Below are positions 17,276-29,073 of a stretch of DNA of 64,000 nt, piece by piece. Source of the DNA: Planctomycetota bacterium (GTDB lineage Bacteria > Planctomycetota > Phycisphaerae > Phycisphaerales > UBA5793); the NCBI GenBank assembly GCA_963205185.1, contig CAUJHZ010000067.1:1-64000 (forward strand). Reading direction: 5' to 3'. The first letter of the stretch is position 1. Every line of letters starts with the position of its first letter. The notes under the pieces are model-generated. The model was not told the origin of the DNA and made no database searches. It saw only the letters and a list, made by a program, of their open reading frames with translations. A program made the translations under genes and the position numbers.

Positions 17276-18346
17276 ATGACCAGCGACACACCATCCAGGC
17301 CGCGCATTCTCACCGGCGACACGCCGACCGGCCGCCTGCATCTGGGCCACTACGTCGGCAGCCTCGAACGGCGCCTGGCGATGCAGGAGACGCACGACTG
17401 CTACTTCCTCGTCGCCAACGTGCACGCGATGACGACGCGAAGCGACAAGCCCGACGAGATCCGCGCCGACACGCTCGAAGTGCTGCGCGACTGGCTGGCG
17501 GTGGGCATGGATCCGCAGCGCAGCACGATGTTCGTGCAGAGCGAGGTGCCGGCGATCGCCGAACTGACGTTCTTCTTTTCGATGCTGCTGGGCTTCGGCC
17601 GGGTGATGCGCAACCCGACGATCAAGGATGAGATCATCGTCAAGAACCTCGGCGACACCTATTCGTTCGGCTTCCTGCTCTACGCCGTGGGGCAGACGGC
17701 GGACATCCTCTCGTTCCGCCCTGAGGCGGTGCCGGTCGGCGAAGACCAGGTGGCGCACATCGAGATGACGCGCGAAGTGGCGCGGCGATTCAACCAGGTG
17801 TACTGCGGCGTGTCGGACCAGGTGCCCGATGAGGAGCACCTTGCAGCCGGCGGACTGTTCCCCATTCCGCGCGCCGACGTCGGCCGTGTGGGGCGGCTCG
17901 TGGGCACCGACGGCGTGAACAAGATGAGCAAGTCGCTGGGCAACGCGATCTACCTCTCCGACACCGCCAAGGAAGTGCAGAAGAAGGTCAATCGCATCTT
18001 CACCGGCCGGCAGAGCGCGACCGAGCCCGGCGATCCGAACAACGTGCTCTTCCAGTACCTCGACGCCTTTCACGGCGACAAGAGCCGCGTGGCGGAACTG
18101 CGCGAGCGGTATGCGGCGGGCAAGGTCGGCGACGGCGACGTGAAGAAGGAACTGGGCGAGTCGATCAACGCGCTGCTCGAACCCATTCGGCAGCGCCGGG
18201 CCCAGTACGAGGGGCAGGACCAGAAGATCCTGGAGATCATCCGCGCCGGCTGCGCCAAGGCCAATAACACGGCCGAGCAGACGCTCGCCGCCGCCAAGAA
18301 GGCAATGCGGATGCACTTCGGCGAGCGGTCGTTCTCTTATCGGTAA
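17276..18346 (+). CDS. trpS: Tryptophanyl-tRNA synthetase TrpS
   Basis: 356 aa class I synthetase. HIGH-type motif LHLGHYVG near residue 23 and KMSKS (in GVNKMSKSLGN) near residue 220; RILTGDTPTG is the usual N-terminal strand. It charges tRNA-Trp. The start at 17276 gives MTSDTPSRPRI; no good Shine-Dalgarno sequence is visible, and the gene begins about 50 bases after the preceding terminator. Tryptophan synthesis gene trpC lies about 4 kb away but is not in the same unit. Confidence 0.95.
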   Translation: MTSDTPSRPRILTGDTPTGRLHLGHYVGSLERRLAMQETHDCYFLVANVHAMTTRSDKPDEIRADTLEVLRDWLAVGMDPQRSTMFVQSEVPAIAELTFFFSMLLGFGRVMRNPTIKDEIIVKNLGDTYSFGFLLYAVGQTADILSFRPEAVPVGEDQVAHIEMTREVARRFNQVYCGVSDQVPDEEHLAAGGLFPIPRADVGRVGRLVGTDGVNKMSKSLGNAIYLSDTAKEVQKKVNRIFTGRQSATEPGDPNNVLFQYLDAFHGDKSRVAELRERYAAGKVGDGDVKKELGESINALLEPIRQRRAQYEGQDQKILEIIRAGCAKANNTAEQTLAAAKKAMRMHFGERSFSYR

Positions 18347-18451
18347 GACCCGCACAGACGGGACCGGTTGCCCGGACTCCCGCGCCTGGCGGGTGATGCC
18401 CGGCGGGCCCTGGGCCGATGAAAACAACGGATTTCCAGCGACTGCACCGCC

Positions 18452-19495
18452 ATGAACCGCCGCCCGACCCACGCGCGTCCTGCCGTTCGGCGCCTGCTTG
18501 CAGGCGGCGCGGTCATTGCATTGACAGCCGGGGCCGCTCTGGCGCAGAACGGCCTGCCGGTCTTCGAGACCCGCTACGAGTTGCGCTACGAGTTTCCGCA
18601 AGAGAGCCCTGAGGTCCTGCCCGGCTCGTTCCGCACTTCGATCACGGGGTCGGAGAAAATCCAGCGCGATGAGCGCGAGACCGTGATGCGCTACGACGGT
18701 TCGCTGGGCTTCACGCTGGCGGCGCGGCCGCTGACATCGAGCGACAACCTGCCGCAGGGCGCGGTGGACCTGTACGTGCGCCTCACCGACGTGGAGATGC
18801 GCTGCCGCGCGGGCCGGGGGTCGTACTCGATCATCGTGGATGACGAGGGACTGCGCGAGGTGCGGCCGATGTCGGGCGAGACGCGCTTCGGGCCGCACGA
18901 CCAGTACGTCGGCTCGCACACGGTTTCGAGCCTGCTGGCCAAGCCGAGCACGCTGCGGTTCTCCAACGGCGCGCTGCTGGCCGCCCCGGCCGAATCGTCG
19001 ATGCTCTCGACCCTCGAATGCTCGTGGATGTACACCGGCATTACTTCGATCCTGCCGCCGCTGCCGTCCAGGGGCATCGTGCCCGGGCAGACGTGGAAGG
19101 CGGGTATGCCGGTGCGCCTGTCGGTCTTCGGCCAGCCTCAGATCATCCGCTTCGATCTGAAGTTCGAGGAGTACGACGAGAGCACCCACATGGCGCGCGT
19201 GTCGTGGAAGACGAACCTCGTCAACACCTCCGTCATGCCTGCGGCGGGAATCCACCACGTCGGTCCGGATGCCGTCGCCACGGGGTCGATTTCGGGGGAG
19301 GTGCGTCTTCACGTGGACAGCGGCACGGTGCTGGGCAGCACGATGACTGTGGACCTGAACATCAGGCACATCAAGTCATCGAACACGACGGTGCGCTGCA
19401 ACCTGACCTACGCCCTCGAGAACCTCGATCTGACACAAATCGATCAGCCAGCGCTTACGACCGCCGGTCCGGAAGAGATGGGCGGGCAGCCCTGA
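18452..19495 (+). CDS. Secreted hypothetical protein
   Basis: 347 aa with an export signal (LLAGGAVIALTAGAALAQ, cleavage near residue 32). The mature protein is beta-rich with no recognised domain; FGQPQIIRFDLKFEEYDE and SGEVRLHVDSGTVLGSTMT suggest a lipoprotein-carrier or DUF-type beta fold of the kind seen in planctomycete exported proteins. It lies between trpS and glmS on the same strand, 105 and 167 bases apart. No function assigned. Confidence 0.65.
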   Translation: MNRRPTHARPAVRRLLAGGAVIALTAGAALAQNGLPVFETRYELRYEFPQESPEVLPGSFRTSITGSEKIQRDERETVMRYDGSLGFTLAARPLTSSDNLPQGAVDLYVRLTDVEMRCRAGRGSYSIIVDDEGLREVRPMSGETRFGPHDQYVGSHTVSSLLAKPSTLRFSNGALLAAPAESSMLSTLECSWMYTGITSILPPLPSRGIVPGQTWKAGMPVRLSVFGQPQIIRFDLKFEEYDESTHMARVSWKTNLVNTSVMPAAGIHHVGPDAVATGSISGEVRLHVDSGTVLGSTMTVDLNIRHIKSSNTTVRCNLTYALENLDLTQIDQPALTTAGPEEMGGQP

Positions 19496-19662
19496 GTCGA
19501 GGCGGGCCCGGTGCGGCCGATCGGCCGGCGAGGGCGTCGCGTACCATTTGGCGTCGGGCAAAGGAGGCTCGGATCGGGGGCCGGGCTCGACGGGGGAGCG
19601 CCAAGCGCTGCCGCCTGCGTGTCGGAGGGGCTTTGCAGGGCTCCGGAAAGGGACGGCCTGAC

Positions 19663-21513
<1,851 letters not shown>

Positions 21514-21624
21514 GCCCGCGAATGAGCGAAATGCCCGCATCCCCGAGCCGGCGGCGGCGCTACAACCGCCCGCGTCGGCCTACGCTATTGGCGTTTTCCA
21601 CGCCGCACGGGGAGCAGCAGTCCG

Positions 21625-22674
21625 TTGTACAGCCGGCTGATCCGAAACTGGGAGGTGCGCCTCGCGCACAGTTATGGTCGCGACCACGTGCCGCTGCCAT
21701 TTCGCGTGGGTGCGGACTGCTGGCGCGACGAGTTTCCCTCCATTGCCGGCCAGGACGATATCGAAGGCCTCATGGCCGTCGCGGATGAATGGGTCAGCGA
21801 CCCGGAGCGCTTCCTGCCGCGGATTCCGGGCGATGTTCCATTCACGGTGAAGGACGGCCTGATCGAGTATCCCAGCCGGGGCGTGACGAGCGAGGTGCGC
21901 AACCGCACCGGCTACATCGCTTACCGGCCGCTGCGCAAGGGCTGCCCGATGGTGCTCGCGGTGCCCGCATGGAACACGGAGCGCTGGAAACTCAAGACGC
22001 TGCTGCCCAGCGTACGGCAGTGCGGCTTTGGCGGCGCATCGCTGAGCCTGCCCTATCAGGATGAGCGCCAGCCCGAGACCTGGAAATACGCCCAGGCGCT
22101 CATCTGCTCGGACCTGGGCCGAACCATGCGCTCGATGCAGCAGAGCGTACTGGACACTATGGATGCGGTTGGCATATTGCGGCAGCTCGGGCACGAGCGC
22201 ATCGTGCTGGTGGGCTTCAGCGTCGGCTCGGCGGTGGTGAACATGCTCGATGCTTTTGATCCCCGGCCGACCGGGGTCATCTGCGTGCTGTGCGGGGACG
22301 ACTTTACCCAGTGCGTCATGCAGGGCATCTCGACGCGGCACGTGCGCAAGTCGATCGAACCCAACCTCGACATGGAGCGATTGCAGCGGGTCTGGAGGCC
22401 GCTCTCGGCGTCCACGTACGTGCACCGCCTGCGCGACATGCCGCGCCCGCTGCGCGTCATGCTCACCTCGCATTATGACTTCACGTTTCCGGTCGAAACC
22501 GGGCGCCGGCTGCGGGCGCAGTTCGAGCAGCACGAGGTGCCGCACGAGTGGCGCGAGATGGGCTGCGGGCATTACACGCTCTCTTGCGCTCCATTTTCGC
22601 TGCGGTTTCTGATGTGGCTCAAGACGAAACTGCGGCAGGCGGCGGCATTACCGGACGCGGCGGCGACCGTCTGA
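21625..22674 (+). CDS. Alpha/beta-hydrolase-fold protein
   Basis: 349 aa. Nucleophile elbow GFSVG with Ser199 in VLVGFSVGSAVVNML; the likely catalytic His is in GCGHYTLS near residue 316, and an Asp in the SHYDFTFP segment near 287 completes a possible triad. The N-terminal 90 residues are not part of the fold. No signal peptide, so cytoplasmic. The TTG start at 21625 is preceded by GGGGAG at about 10 bases; a GTG about ten codons further in would be an alternative. The substrate is unknown. Codon use and GC are like those of its neighbours. Confidence 0.72.
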   Translation: MYSRLIRNWEVRLAHSYGRDHVPLPFRVGADCWRDEFPSIAGQDDIEGLMAVADEWVSDPERFLPRIPGDVPFTVKDGLIEYPSRGVTSEVRNRTGYIAYRPLRKGCPMVLAVPAWNTERWKLKTLLPSVRQCGFGGASLSLPYQDERQPETWKYAQALICSDLGRTMRSMQQSVLDTMDAVGILRQLGHERIVLVGFSVGSAVVNMLDAFDPRPTGVICVLCGDDFTQCVMQGISTRHVRKSIEPNLDMERLQRVWRPLSASTYVHRLRDMPRPLRVMLTSHYDFTFPVETGRRLRAQFEQHEVPHEWREMGCGHYTLSCAPFSLRFLMWLKTKLRQAAALPDAAATV

Positions 22675-22820
22675 CGTCGGCGCGGCCTGGCGCGGCAGGG
22701 GGCGACCGCACACCCCAACTGGCGCTCAAGTACCTGCCTCGAACGCCGATACTTCGATGAGAGGCCCGCGCGCTCGGCCGCGCGGGCTGCGGCGGTCCAG
22801 CACGCCAAAGGGGATGCTCC

Positions 22821-23711
22821 TTGCCGGCCAACCGACTTCGCAACGAACAGTGGCGACGCAGCCTCGAACAGATCTTCGAGCGCGGCGGCGGGCTCGAAAT
22901 CTCGTTCCCGCGCGCTGCAGGCGCCGATGTCGCCGCCGACGACGAGGGCACGTCCAATCTCATCTGGCGCGTGCGCATCCTCAGCCTGTGCGATGATGAA
23001 ATCGTGCTCGAGCAACCCATGGCGCTCGGCGAGATCATGAACCTGGAAACGGGCGTTGAACTCGTGGTCGTGATGGCCGTCGGGCAGAACCGGTGGATGT
23101 TCACGACGCGCGTGCTCGGTTCGGCGGGCTTCTCGCCGGTGCCGGGGCGGTCAGGCAGCGCGTTCCGCGTGTCCGTGCCCGAGAGCGTCGAGCGCTGTCG
23201 GCGGCGGAGCTTCTATCGCGTATCGACGACGCAACTCGTGCTGCCCAAGGTCACCTGCTGGCCGCTGCTCAACCCCGACTCGGTCGTACTGGCCGAAAAG
23301 ACCAACGAGATGCGCGTGCTCGCCTCGCAGAATCCCGTCGAGGAAGCGACGTACGAGAACGTCGATGAACACCTGACGATGCCCGAAGTGGGGCCGCCGT
23401 TCAAGGCCACGCTGGCGAACATCGGCGGCGGGGGCATCGGCATCGTCGTCGAGCCCGGTGATGCGCAGGCGCTGACGCGGCACCGCGTGTTCTGGCTGAG
23501 CATTGCGCTGCCGCCTGAGATCGCCGTACCACTGGCGGTGACGGCCAAACTGGTGCACACGCACATCGATTCGAGCCAGAAGACCTACTGCGGCCTGGCG
23601 TTCGAGTTTGGGCACAACCGCAGCCACCAGAAGTTCATCGTGGACCAGATCCGCCGCTGCGTGACGATCCAGCAGCAAGCCCAATTGCGGCAACTGCGCA
23701 AGAGCGCGTAG
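22821..23711 (+). CDS. PilZ-like / YcgR-type flagellar-brake-like protein
   Basis: 296 aa with two beta-barrel-like halves. The first (about 45-120) resembles the YcgR N-terminal domain (LSLCDDEIVLEQP, GVELVVVMAVG, RWMFTTRVLG). The second resembles PilZ: RxxxR at Arg129-Arg133 (RSFYR), then a NIGGGG loop at 200-205 in place of the usual DxSxxG. The c-di-GMP-binding residues are therefore partly kept. No flagellar gene is nearby. The TTG start is supported by AAGGGGA 7 bases upstream, while the ATG at 22814 is out of frame. A c-di-GMP sensor is likely but not certain, since the Ser of the second motif is missing. Confidence 0.7.
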   Translation: MPANRLRNEQWRRSLEQIFERGGGLEISFPRAAGADVAADDEGTSNLIWRVRILSLCDDEIVLEQPMALGEIMNLETGVELVVVMAVGQNRWMFTTRVLGSAGFSPVPGRSGSAFRVSVPESVERCRRRSFYRVSTTQLVLPKVTCWPLLNPDSVVLAEKTNEMRVLASQNPVEEATYENVDEHLTMPEVGPPFKATLANIGGGGIGIVVEPGDAQALTRHRVFWLSIALPPEIAVPLAVTAKLVHTHIDSSQKTYCGLAFEFGHNRSHQKFIVDQIRRCVTIQQQAQLRQLRKSA

Positions 23712-23950
23712 GGCGGGCACCCGCGAGTTGGCGCGTGCCGTGGTCCAGAGGTCGGCTTTGCGACCGGCGGGCCACGCCGATGCGCGGTCCGCGCTGAGAG
23801 TGATTCGGCTGTGATCTGCGCGCCCGCGTGGCCGGCGCTCCCATAGCGTCGCTTGACCACGGCGCCCGGCGCCCGGCCGGCTCGCCCGACAATCACGCCC
23901 CGCGCTGGTGGCCGCTATCATCCCCGCCTGCCAGCGGAGGACTTCGCATC

Positions 23951-25348
<1,398 letters not shown>

Positions 25349-25407
25349 CCTCGGACGAAGATCCCCGTTCGCGTCATCAACTTGACGCAGGACCGTTTAA
25401 CGAAAAA

Positions 25408-25515
25408 GTGACATCGCGGCCAACTAAAGACGAGTGGAAGCGAATTGATTCCATTTTGGCAAAACCAACTCCTCCGAAGCCGAAGGGGCCAGACGAAGAG
25501 GACATCCCGTTTTGA
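25408..25515 (+). CDS. Small ORF ending in an SSB-like acidic tip (DEEDIPF)
   Basis: A 35-codon frame from GTG 25408; without a defined start the same frame continues back to CTG 25345, overlapping the asnS stop. The peptide is Lys/Pro-rich (KPTPPKPKGP) and ends DEEDIPF, nearly identical to the C-terminal protein-interaction tip of single-stranded-DNA-binding proteins (DDDIPF). No SSB OB-fold is present. It lies 27 bases before hicA on the same strand in AT-richer sequence, so it could be an associated small gene, a remnant, or noise. Start and reality are both uncertain. Confidence 0.3.
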   Translation: MTSRPTKDEWKRIDSILAKPTPPKPKGPDEEDIPF

Positions 25516-25542
25516 TACCTGCTTTCGGGCTGAGGTAAAAGA

Positions 25543-25737
25543 GTGAAACGGCGCGTATTGGAAGACCATCTCCGGGATCATGATTGTGAGCGTGTTCGCC
25601 ACGGACGTCGCCACGACGTCTGGCGCAATCCTGCGAATGGGAACGAGTCAACCGTTCCGCGCCATCGTGAAATCGCAAATCCCACCGCACGCGGAATCTG
25701 CAGACAACTTGGGATTCCAAAACCCAAAGGGATCTGA
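25543..25737 (+). CDS. hicA: HicA-family toxin (mRNA interferase-like)
   Basis: 64 aa, normal for HicA. The pattern DCERVRHGRRHDVWRNP, then TVPRHREI and GICRQLGIP, fits the HicA double-stranded-RNA-binding-like fold; His24 (RRHDVW) sits at the expected catalytic position. The GTG start is supported by GAGG 7 bases upstream. HicA toxins cleave mRNA and are neutralised by HicB. Here the HicB-like gene is on the opposite strand and the two stop codons sit back to back in TGATCA (25735-25740), an arrangement unlike the usual co-directional operon. The local GC content is lower than in flanking genes, suggesting transfer. Confidence 0.8.
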   Translation: MKRRVLEDHLRDHDCERVRHGRRHDVWRNPANGNESTVPRHREIANPTARGICRQLGIPKPKGI

Positions 25738-25965
25738 TCAGGCGCTCGCTCGACGGCGTCGGAGGGCTGCCGATTTCGCATCACGGTATCTGCGCAATTC
25801 GTCGAGAGCATCTCTTGCCATTTCGAACGCCTCTGCAATAGTTCGAGCCTGAGTCTGAAGACTCGGATCCATCGGAGAGGTTACCGTATACCAGCCCCGA
25901 CCTGCTTCTTCAAGCGTCAGGACCAGTTTGCCGTCGCTCACGTTGTAGCGCTTTGTTCTTGGCAT
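25738..25965 (-). CDS. HicB-like antitoxin domain protein
   Basis: 75 aa. Residues 12-55 match the small HicB fold (LVLTLEEAGRGWYTVTSP, then a QTQARTIAEAFEMARDAL helix), with a basic tail (RRRRASA) and no separate helix-turn-helix or ribbon DNA-binding domain. CCGGAG lies about 8 bases before the ATG. It is convergent with hicA with no bases between the stops. It may be the cognate antitoxin expressed from its own promoter or an unrelated HicB-like orphan. Confidence 0.65.
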   Translation of the reverse strand: MPRTKRYNVSDGKLVLTLEEAGRGWYTVTSPMDPSLQTQARTIAEAFEMARDALDELRRYRDAKSAALRRRRASA

Positions 25966-26071
25966 TCATCGCTCCGGACAAGATGATACGCCAGAAACGG
26001 CCGTGTTTTCCAGTGCAAATGGCATCACAATGCTGCGGTCCCCACTCCGTCCTATCGGACCAGGCTGGCCA

Positions 26072-26452
26072 TTACCGGTACTCCACCAGCTCCACTTCAA
26101 ATCCATCGGGGTCGATGAAGTACGCGCGGCGGCCGGGTTCGTAGTCGTCGATGAGCTCCGTCTCGATGCCGCGCTGGGCGAGCCAGGCGACTTTGGCGTC
26201 GAGGTCGTCGATGACGAAGCCGACGTGATTGAAGCCGACGCGGCCGTAATCGGGCTCGCCGAGGCGGCCGGACTTGGCGGGGTCGGCCTGGAAGAGGGCG
26301 AGATACGAGTGGTCGTCGCCGATGTGGATGGCGGGCGTCTCGGGCGAGCCTTGCTCGCGTCGCCAGCGGATCTTCAGGCCGAGCAGTTCGCCGTAGAACT
26401 TCGCTGTCGCTTCGAGGTCGGAGACGGTGAGGTTGACGTGTTCGAGCCACAT
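26072..26452 (-). CDS. VOC (glyoxalase/dioxygenase) superfamily protein
   Basis: 126 aa single VOC domain with two beta-alpha-beta-beta-beta modules: MWLEHVNLTVSDLEATAKFY...LGLKIRW and FNHVGFVIDDLDAKVAWL...YFIDPDGFEVELVEY. Metal-ligand candidates are His5, the His in FNHVGF and the Glu in VELVEY. The family includes glyoxalase I, fosfomycin-resistance and extradiol enzymes; the subtype is not clear. GGAGG precedes the ATG by 5 bases. It is divergent from a SufR-like regulator with a 115-base, AT-rich gap containing possible promoters. Confidence 0.85.
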   Translation of the reverse strand: MWLEHVNLTVSDLEATAKFYGELLGLKIRWRREQGSPETPAIHIGDDHSYLALFQADPAKSGRLGEPDYGRVGFNHVGFVIDDLDAKVAWLAQRGIETELIDDYEPGRRAYFIDPDGFEVELVEYR

Positions 26453-26567
26453 GGGAGCCTCCGGAATATAAAAAGGTGATGGTTTGCTAATTCAGCGTAC
26501 GCTCCCGGCAGAATAAGTCAAGCAACTCGTTTGCAAAATACATCGCGCGCCGCTACGATTGCCCGCC

Positions 26568-27257
26568 ATGCGCGCCGCCAGGTCCAAACGCCGCTCCGCA
26601 TCCGAACCAGCCGCCGAGGCCGAGACCATCTCAGCGGCGCGCCAGCGCGTGCTCGATTGCCTCAAGCGCCGCGGCCCGCTCGCCACGGCCGAGGTCGCCG
26701 CCAGCCTGGACATGACCAGCGTGGCAGCGCGGCAGCACCTTTCGGCCTTGGCCGACGCCGGGCTGGTGGCGTGCGCGACGCAGCCGCCCCAGGGTCGGGG
26801 CCGGCCCGCCGCGATGTGGGATCTCACGGAGCGCTCGCGCCAGGCCTTCCCGGATCGACACGCGGAACTGACCGTCGGCCTGCTCGAAGCCATGCGCCAG
26901 GCCGTCGGACCCGAGGGCGTGCACCGCATCGTGGAAGTGCGGGCCCGCGACCAGGCGCAGCAGTACGCGGCAGCGCTGCCGGGCGAATCGACGTCGTTGC
27001 GGCGGCGCGTCGAAGCGCTGGCGGCGATGCGCAGCGCCGAGGGCTACATGGCGGAGGTCCGCGAAGTCGGTCGCGGCGAATACCACCTCATCGAACACCA
27101 CTGCCCGATCTGTGACGCAGCGAAGACCTGCCTGGGCCTGTGCGATGCCGAACTGGAGGTGTTCCGCCGCTGCCTGGGCCGGGGCGTGCGGGTCGAGCGC
27201 ATCGAGCACATGCTCAGCCAGGGCCGGCGCTGCACGTATCGCATCATGCGCGCCTGA
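26568..27257 (+). CDS. SufR-like winged-helix regulator with a C-terminal Cys cluster
   Basis: 229 aa. An N-terminal winged helix (ISAARQRVLDCLKRRGPLAT, then TSVAARQHLSALADAGLV and a GRGRPAAMWDLT wing) is followed by a helical linker. The C-terminal region has Cys179, Cys182 (HHCPIC), Cys188, Cys192 (TCLGLC), Cys202 and Cys222, as in SufR and related regulators that sense Fe-S clusters. The ATG at 26568 is preferred over TTG 26559. No suf or isc genes are adjacent, so the target may be its own gene, the divergent VOC gene, or distant ones. Identification as an Fe-S or redox sensor is an inference from the Cys pattern. Confidence 0.78.
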   Translation: MRAARSKRRSASEPAAEAETISAARQRVLDCLKRRGPLATAEVAASLDMTSVAARQHLSALADAGLVACATQPPQGRGRPAAMWDLTERSRQAFPDRHAELTVGLLEAMRQAVGPEGVHRIVEVRARDQAQQYAAALPGESTSLRRRVEALAAMRSAEGYMAEVREVGRGEYHLIEHHCPICDAAKTCLGLCDAELEVFRRCLGRGVRVERIEHMLSQGRRCTYRIMRA

Positions 27258-27359
27258 AGCCGGTCGGACCGATCGAGGGAAAGCCCGAGTCGATTCAGGC
27301 GGGCGCGTCCCTACGATCCTCGCCTTGATCAGCCGGAAGCAAGCGGGAGAACGAAGATC

Positions 27360-28367
27360 ATGAGCCAGACCGTGTGTCTGCTGCCCGGCGACGGGATCGG
27401 CCCGGAAGTCACGGGCGCGGCGCGGCGGGTGATCGACGCAGCCGGCGCCGATCTCCAGTGGATCGAACTCGACGCCGGGGCCGGCGCGCTCGAGCGCACC
27501 GGGCACCTCCTGCCGCCGGCCACGCTCGATGCCATCGCCCGGCACTGTGTGGCGCTGAAAGGGCCGCTCACGACGCCAATTGGCACCGGCTTTGCCAGCG
27601 TCAACGTCCAGCTCCGCAAGACCTTCGATCTTTATGCAGCGGTGCGGCCGGTGCGGTCGATGCCGGGCATCCGGACGCGCTTTGAGAATGTCGAGATCGT
27701 CGTCATCCGCGAGAACACCGAAGGGCTCTATTCGGGCATTGAGCACGAGATCGTGCCCGGCGTGGTCGAGAGCCTCAAGATCGCCACGCGCAAAGGCTGC
27801 GAGCGCATCGCCCGCTTCGCGTTCAACTACGCGAAGGAGCGCGGGCGCAAGAAGGTGACGGTCTTTCACAAGGCCAACATCATGAAGATGTCCGACGGCC
27901 TGTTTATCGAGTGCGCCCGCCGGGTGCATGAAGAGATGGGCGAAGGCATCGAGTACCAGGAACTGATCATCGACAACGGCTGCATGCAGCTGGTCCAGAA
28001 CCCGGGACAGTTCGACGTGCTGCTGCTCGAGAATCTGTACGGCGACGTGATCAGCGACCTGTGCGCGGGGCTGGTGGGGGGCCTGGGCGTCGTGCCGGGC
28101 GCGAACTTCGGCGACTCGTGCGCCATCTTCGAGGCGGTGCACGGCAGCGCGCCGACCATCGCCGGGCAGAACATCGCCAACCCGCTGGCGGTGATCATGA
28201 GCGGCGTGATGATGCTGCGGCACCTGGGGCTGCGCGAGCCGGCCCGGCGCATCAAGGACGCCTACAACGCGGTGCTGACCGATGGCCGCGCCGAGGAACT
28301 CACACGCGACATCGGCGGCTCGGCGGGCACGACGGAATTCGCCGAGGCGATCATCCGGCGGCTGTGA
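27360..28367 (+). CDS. NAD-dependent isocitrate dehydrogenase (IDH3/IMDH superfamily)
   Basis: 335 aa. PGDGIGPEVT near the N-terminus, SVNVQLRKTFDLYAAVRPVRS (substrate-binding Arg residues), NTEGLYSGIEHE, KANIMKMSDGLF and HGSAPTIAGQNIANP. The NTEGLYSGIEHE form and the LRKTFDLYA segment match NAD-IDH rather than 3-isopropylmalate dehydrogenase. It oxidatively decarboxylates isocitrate to 2-oxoglutarate in the TCA cycle. Homoisocitrate dehydrogenase is the main alternative. It lies about 100 bases after the SufR-like gene on the same strand. Confidence 0.87.
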   Translation: MSQTVCLLPGDGIGPEVTGAARRVIDAAGADLQWIELDAGAGALERTGHLLPPATLDAIARHCVALKGPLTTPIGTGFASVNVQLRKTFDLYAAVRPVRSMPGIRTRFENVEIVVIRENTEGLYSGIEHEIVPGVVESLKIATRKGCERIARFAFNYAKERGRKKVTVFHKANIMKMSDGLFIECARRVHEEMGEGIEYQELIIDNGCMQLVQNPGQFDVLLLENLYGDVISDLCAGLVGGLGVVPGANFGDSCAIFEAVHGSAPTIAGQNIANPLAVIMSGVMMLRHLGLREPARRIKDAYNAVLTDGRAEELTRDIGGSAGTTEFAEAIIRRL

Positions 28368-28419
28368 GGCCGTGACCGCCTCTTCCGGGGCAATTCGGGG
28401 CGCCGACGGCGGTTTTCGC

Positions 28420-28447
28420 TTGAGTCGGACGGTTTTTCGTGTATCTT
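28420..28447 (+). promoter_or_regulatory. Candidate promoter of the cysteine dioxygenase gene
   Basis: TTGAGT, 16-base spacer, TATCTT, about 40 bases before the ATG. Confidence 0.3.
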
Positions 28448-28488
28448 CTATCGGTAAGTGCGTCCGCAACCCGCCCAAGGAGCATCGC

Positions 28489-29073
28489 ATGGCGTTGAAG
28501 ACGGCCACCGAAATCGAAGCCCTGACGCCGCTGTTTGAATTCCTCGACGGCTTGGCCGGGCGGGCCGGCATCGCCGAACTCGAACGCGCCATGCGGGCCG
28601 TGCACGTCACGCCAGCCGACGTGGCCGAGCACCTGCGGTACTGCGACGAGCACTACAAGCGAAATCTCATCCGCGAGGGCAAGTGGTACCAGGTGTTCGC
28701 GCTGTGCTGGAAGAGCGGGCAGCGCAGCCCGATCCACGATCACACGAACACGACCTGCGGCGTGCGCGTGCTGCAGGGGCGCGGCGTGGAGACGATCTAC
28801 GAGCCCTCGCCATGCGGGCAGATGATGGCGATGCGCTCGCACGAACTCAAGGTGGGCGACATCTGCGCCAGCCAGGACAGCGACACGCACCAGATTTCGA
28901 ATCTCCAGCCGGCGGGTCAGAACCTGGTGACGCTGCACATCTACTCGCCGCCGCTGCGCGAGTTCCACACCTACAGCGCCACCGACGGCACGGTCAGCCG
29001 CGTGCGCGACGTCGGCAACGGCTGCTGCGAGGTAGTGGAGACGATGGACATGGCGGAGTTCAGGAAGCAGTAG
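28489..29073 (+). CDS. Cysteine dioxygenase, type I
   Basis: 194 aa cupin. Fe(II) ligands His83 and His85 (SPIHDHTNTTCG) and His134 (SDTHQISN). Cys90 and Tyr152 (LHIYSPP) are at the positions that form the Cys-Tyr crosslink in type I enzymes. It oxidises L-cysteine to cysteine sulfinate. AAGGAG lies 7 bases before the ATG. Its stop overlaps the convergent zinc-ribbon gene by 14 bases. The preserved Cys-Tyr pair distinguishes it from 3-mercaptopropionate dioxygenases, which usually have Gly at the Cys position. Confidence 0.9.
   Translation: MALKTATEIEALTPLFEFLDGLAGRAGIAELERAMRAVHVTPADVAEHLRYCDEHYKRNLIREGKWYQVFALCWKSGQRSPIHDHTNTTCGVRVLQGRGVETIYEPSPCGQMMAMRSHELKVGDICASQDSDTHQISNLQPAGQNLVTLHIYSPPLREFHTYSATDGTVSRVRDVGNGCCEVVETMDMAEFRKQ

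Noticed and set aside
16904-19369. Very long open frame (about 820 codons) on the minus strand across paralogue 3, trpS and the secreted protein gene
   Set aside because: It is antisense to well-supported genes (trpS with KMSKS, signal-peptide proteins) and its translation is Arg/His/Ala-rich without any domain, as expected for a GC-rich shadow frame.
19496-19662. Possible glmS ribozyme upstream of glmS
   Set aside because: No sequence or fold resembling the glmS ribozyme core was visible, and the leader is short.
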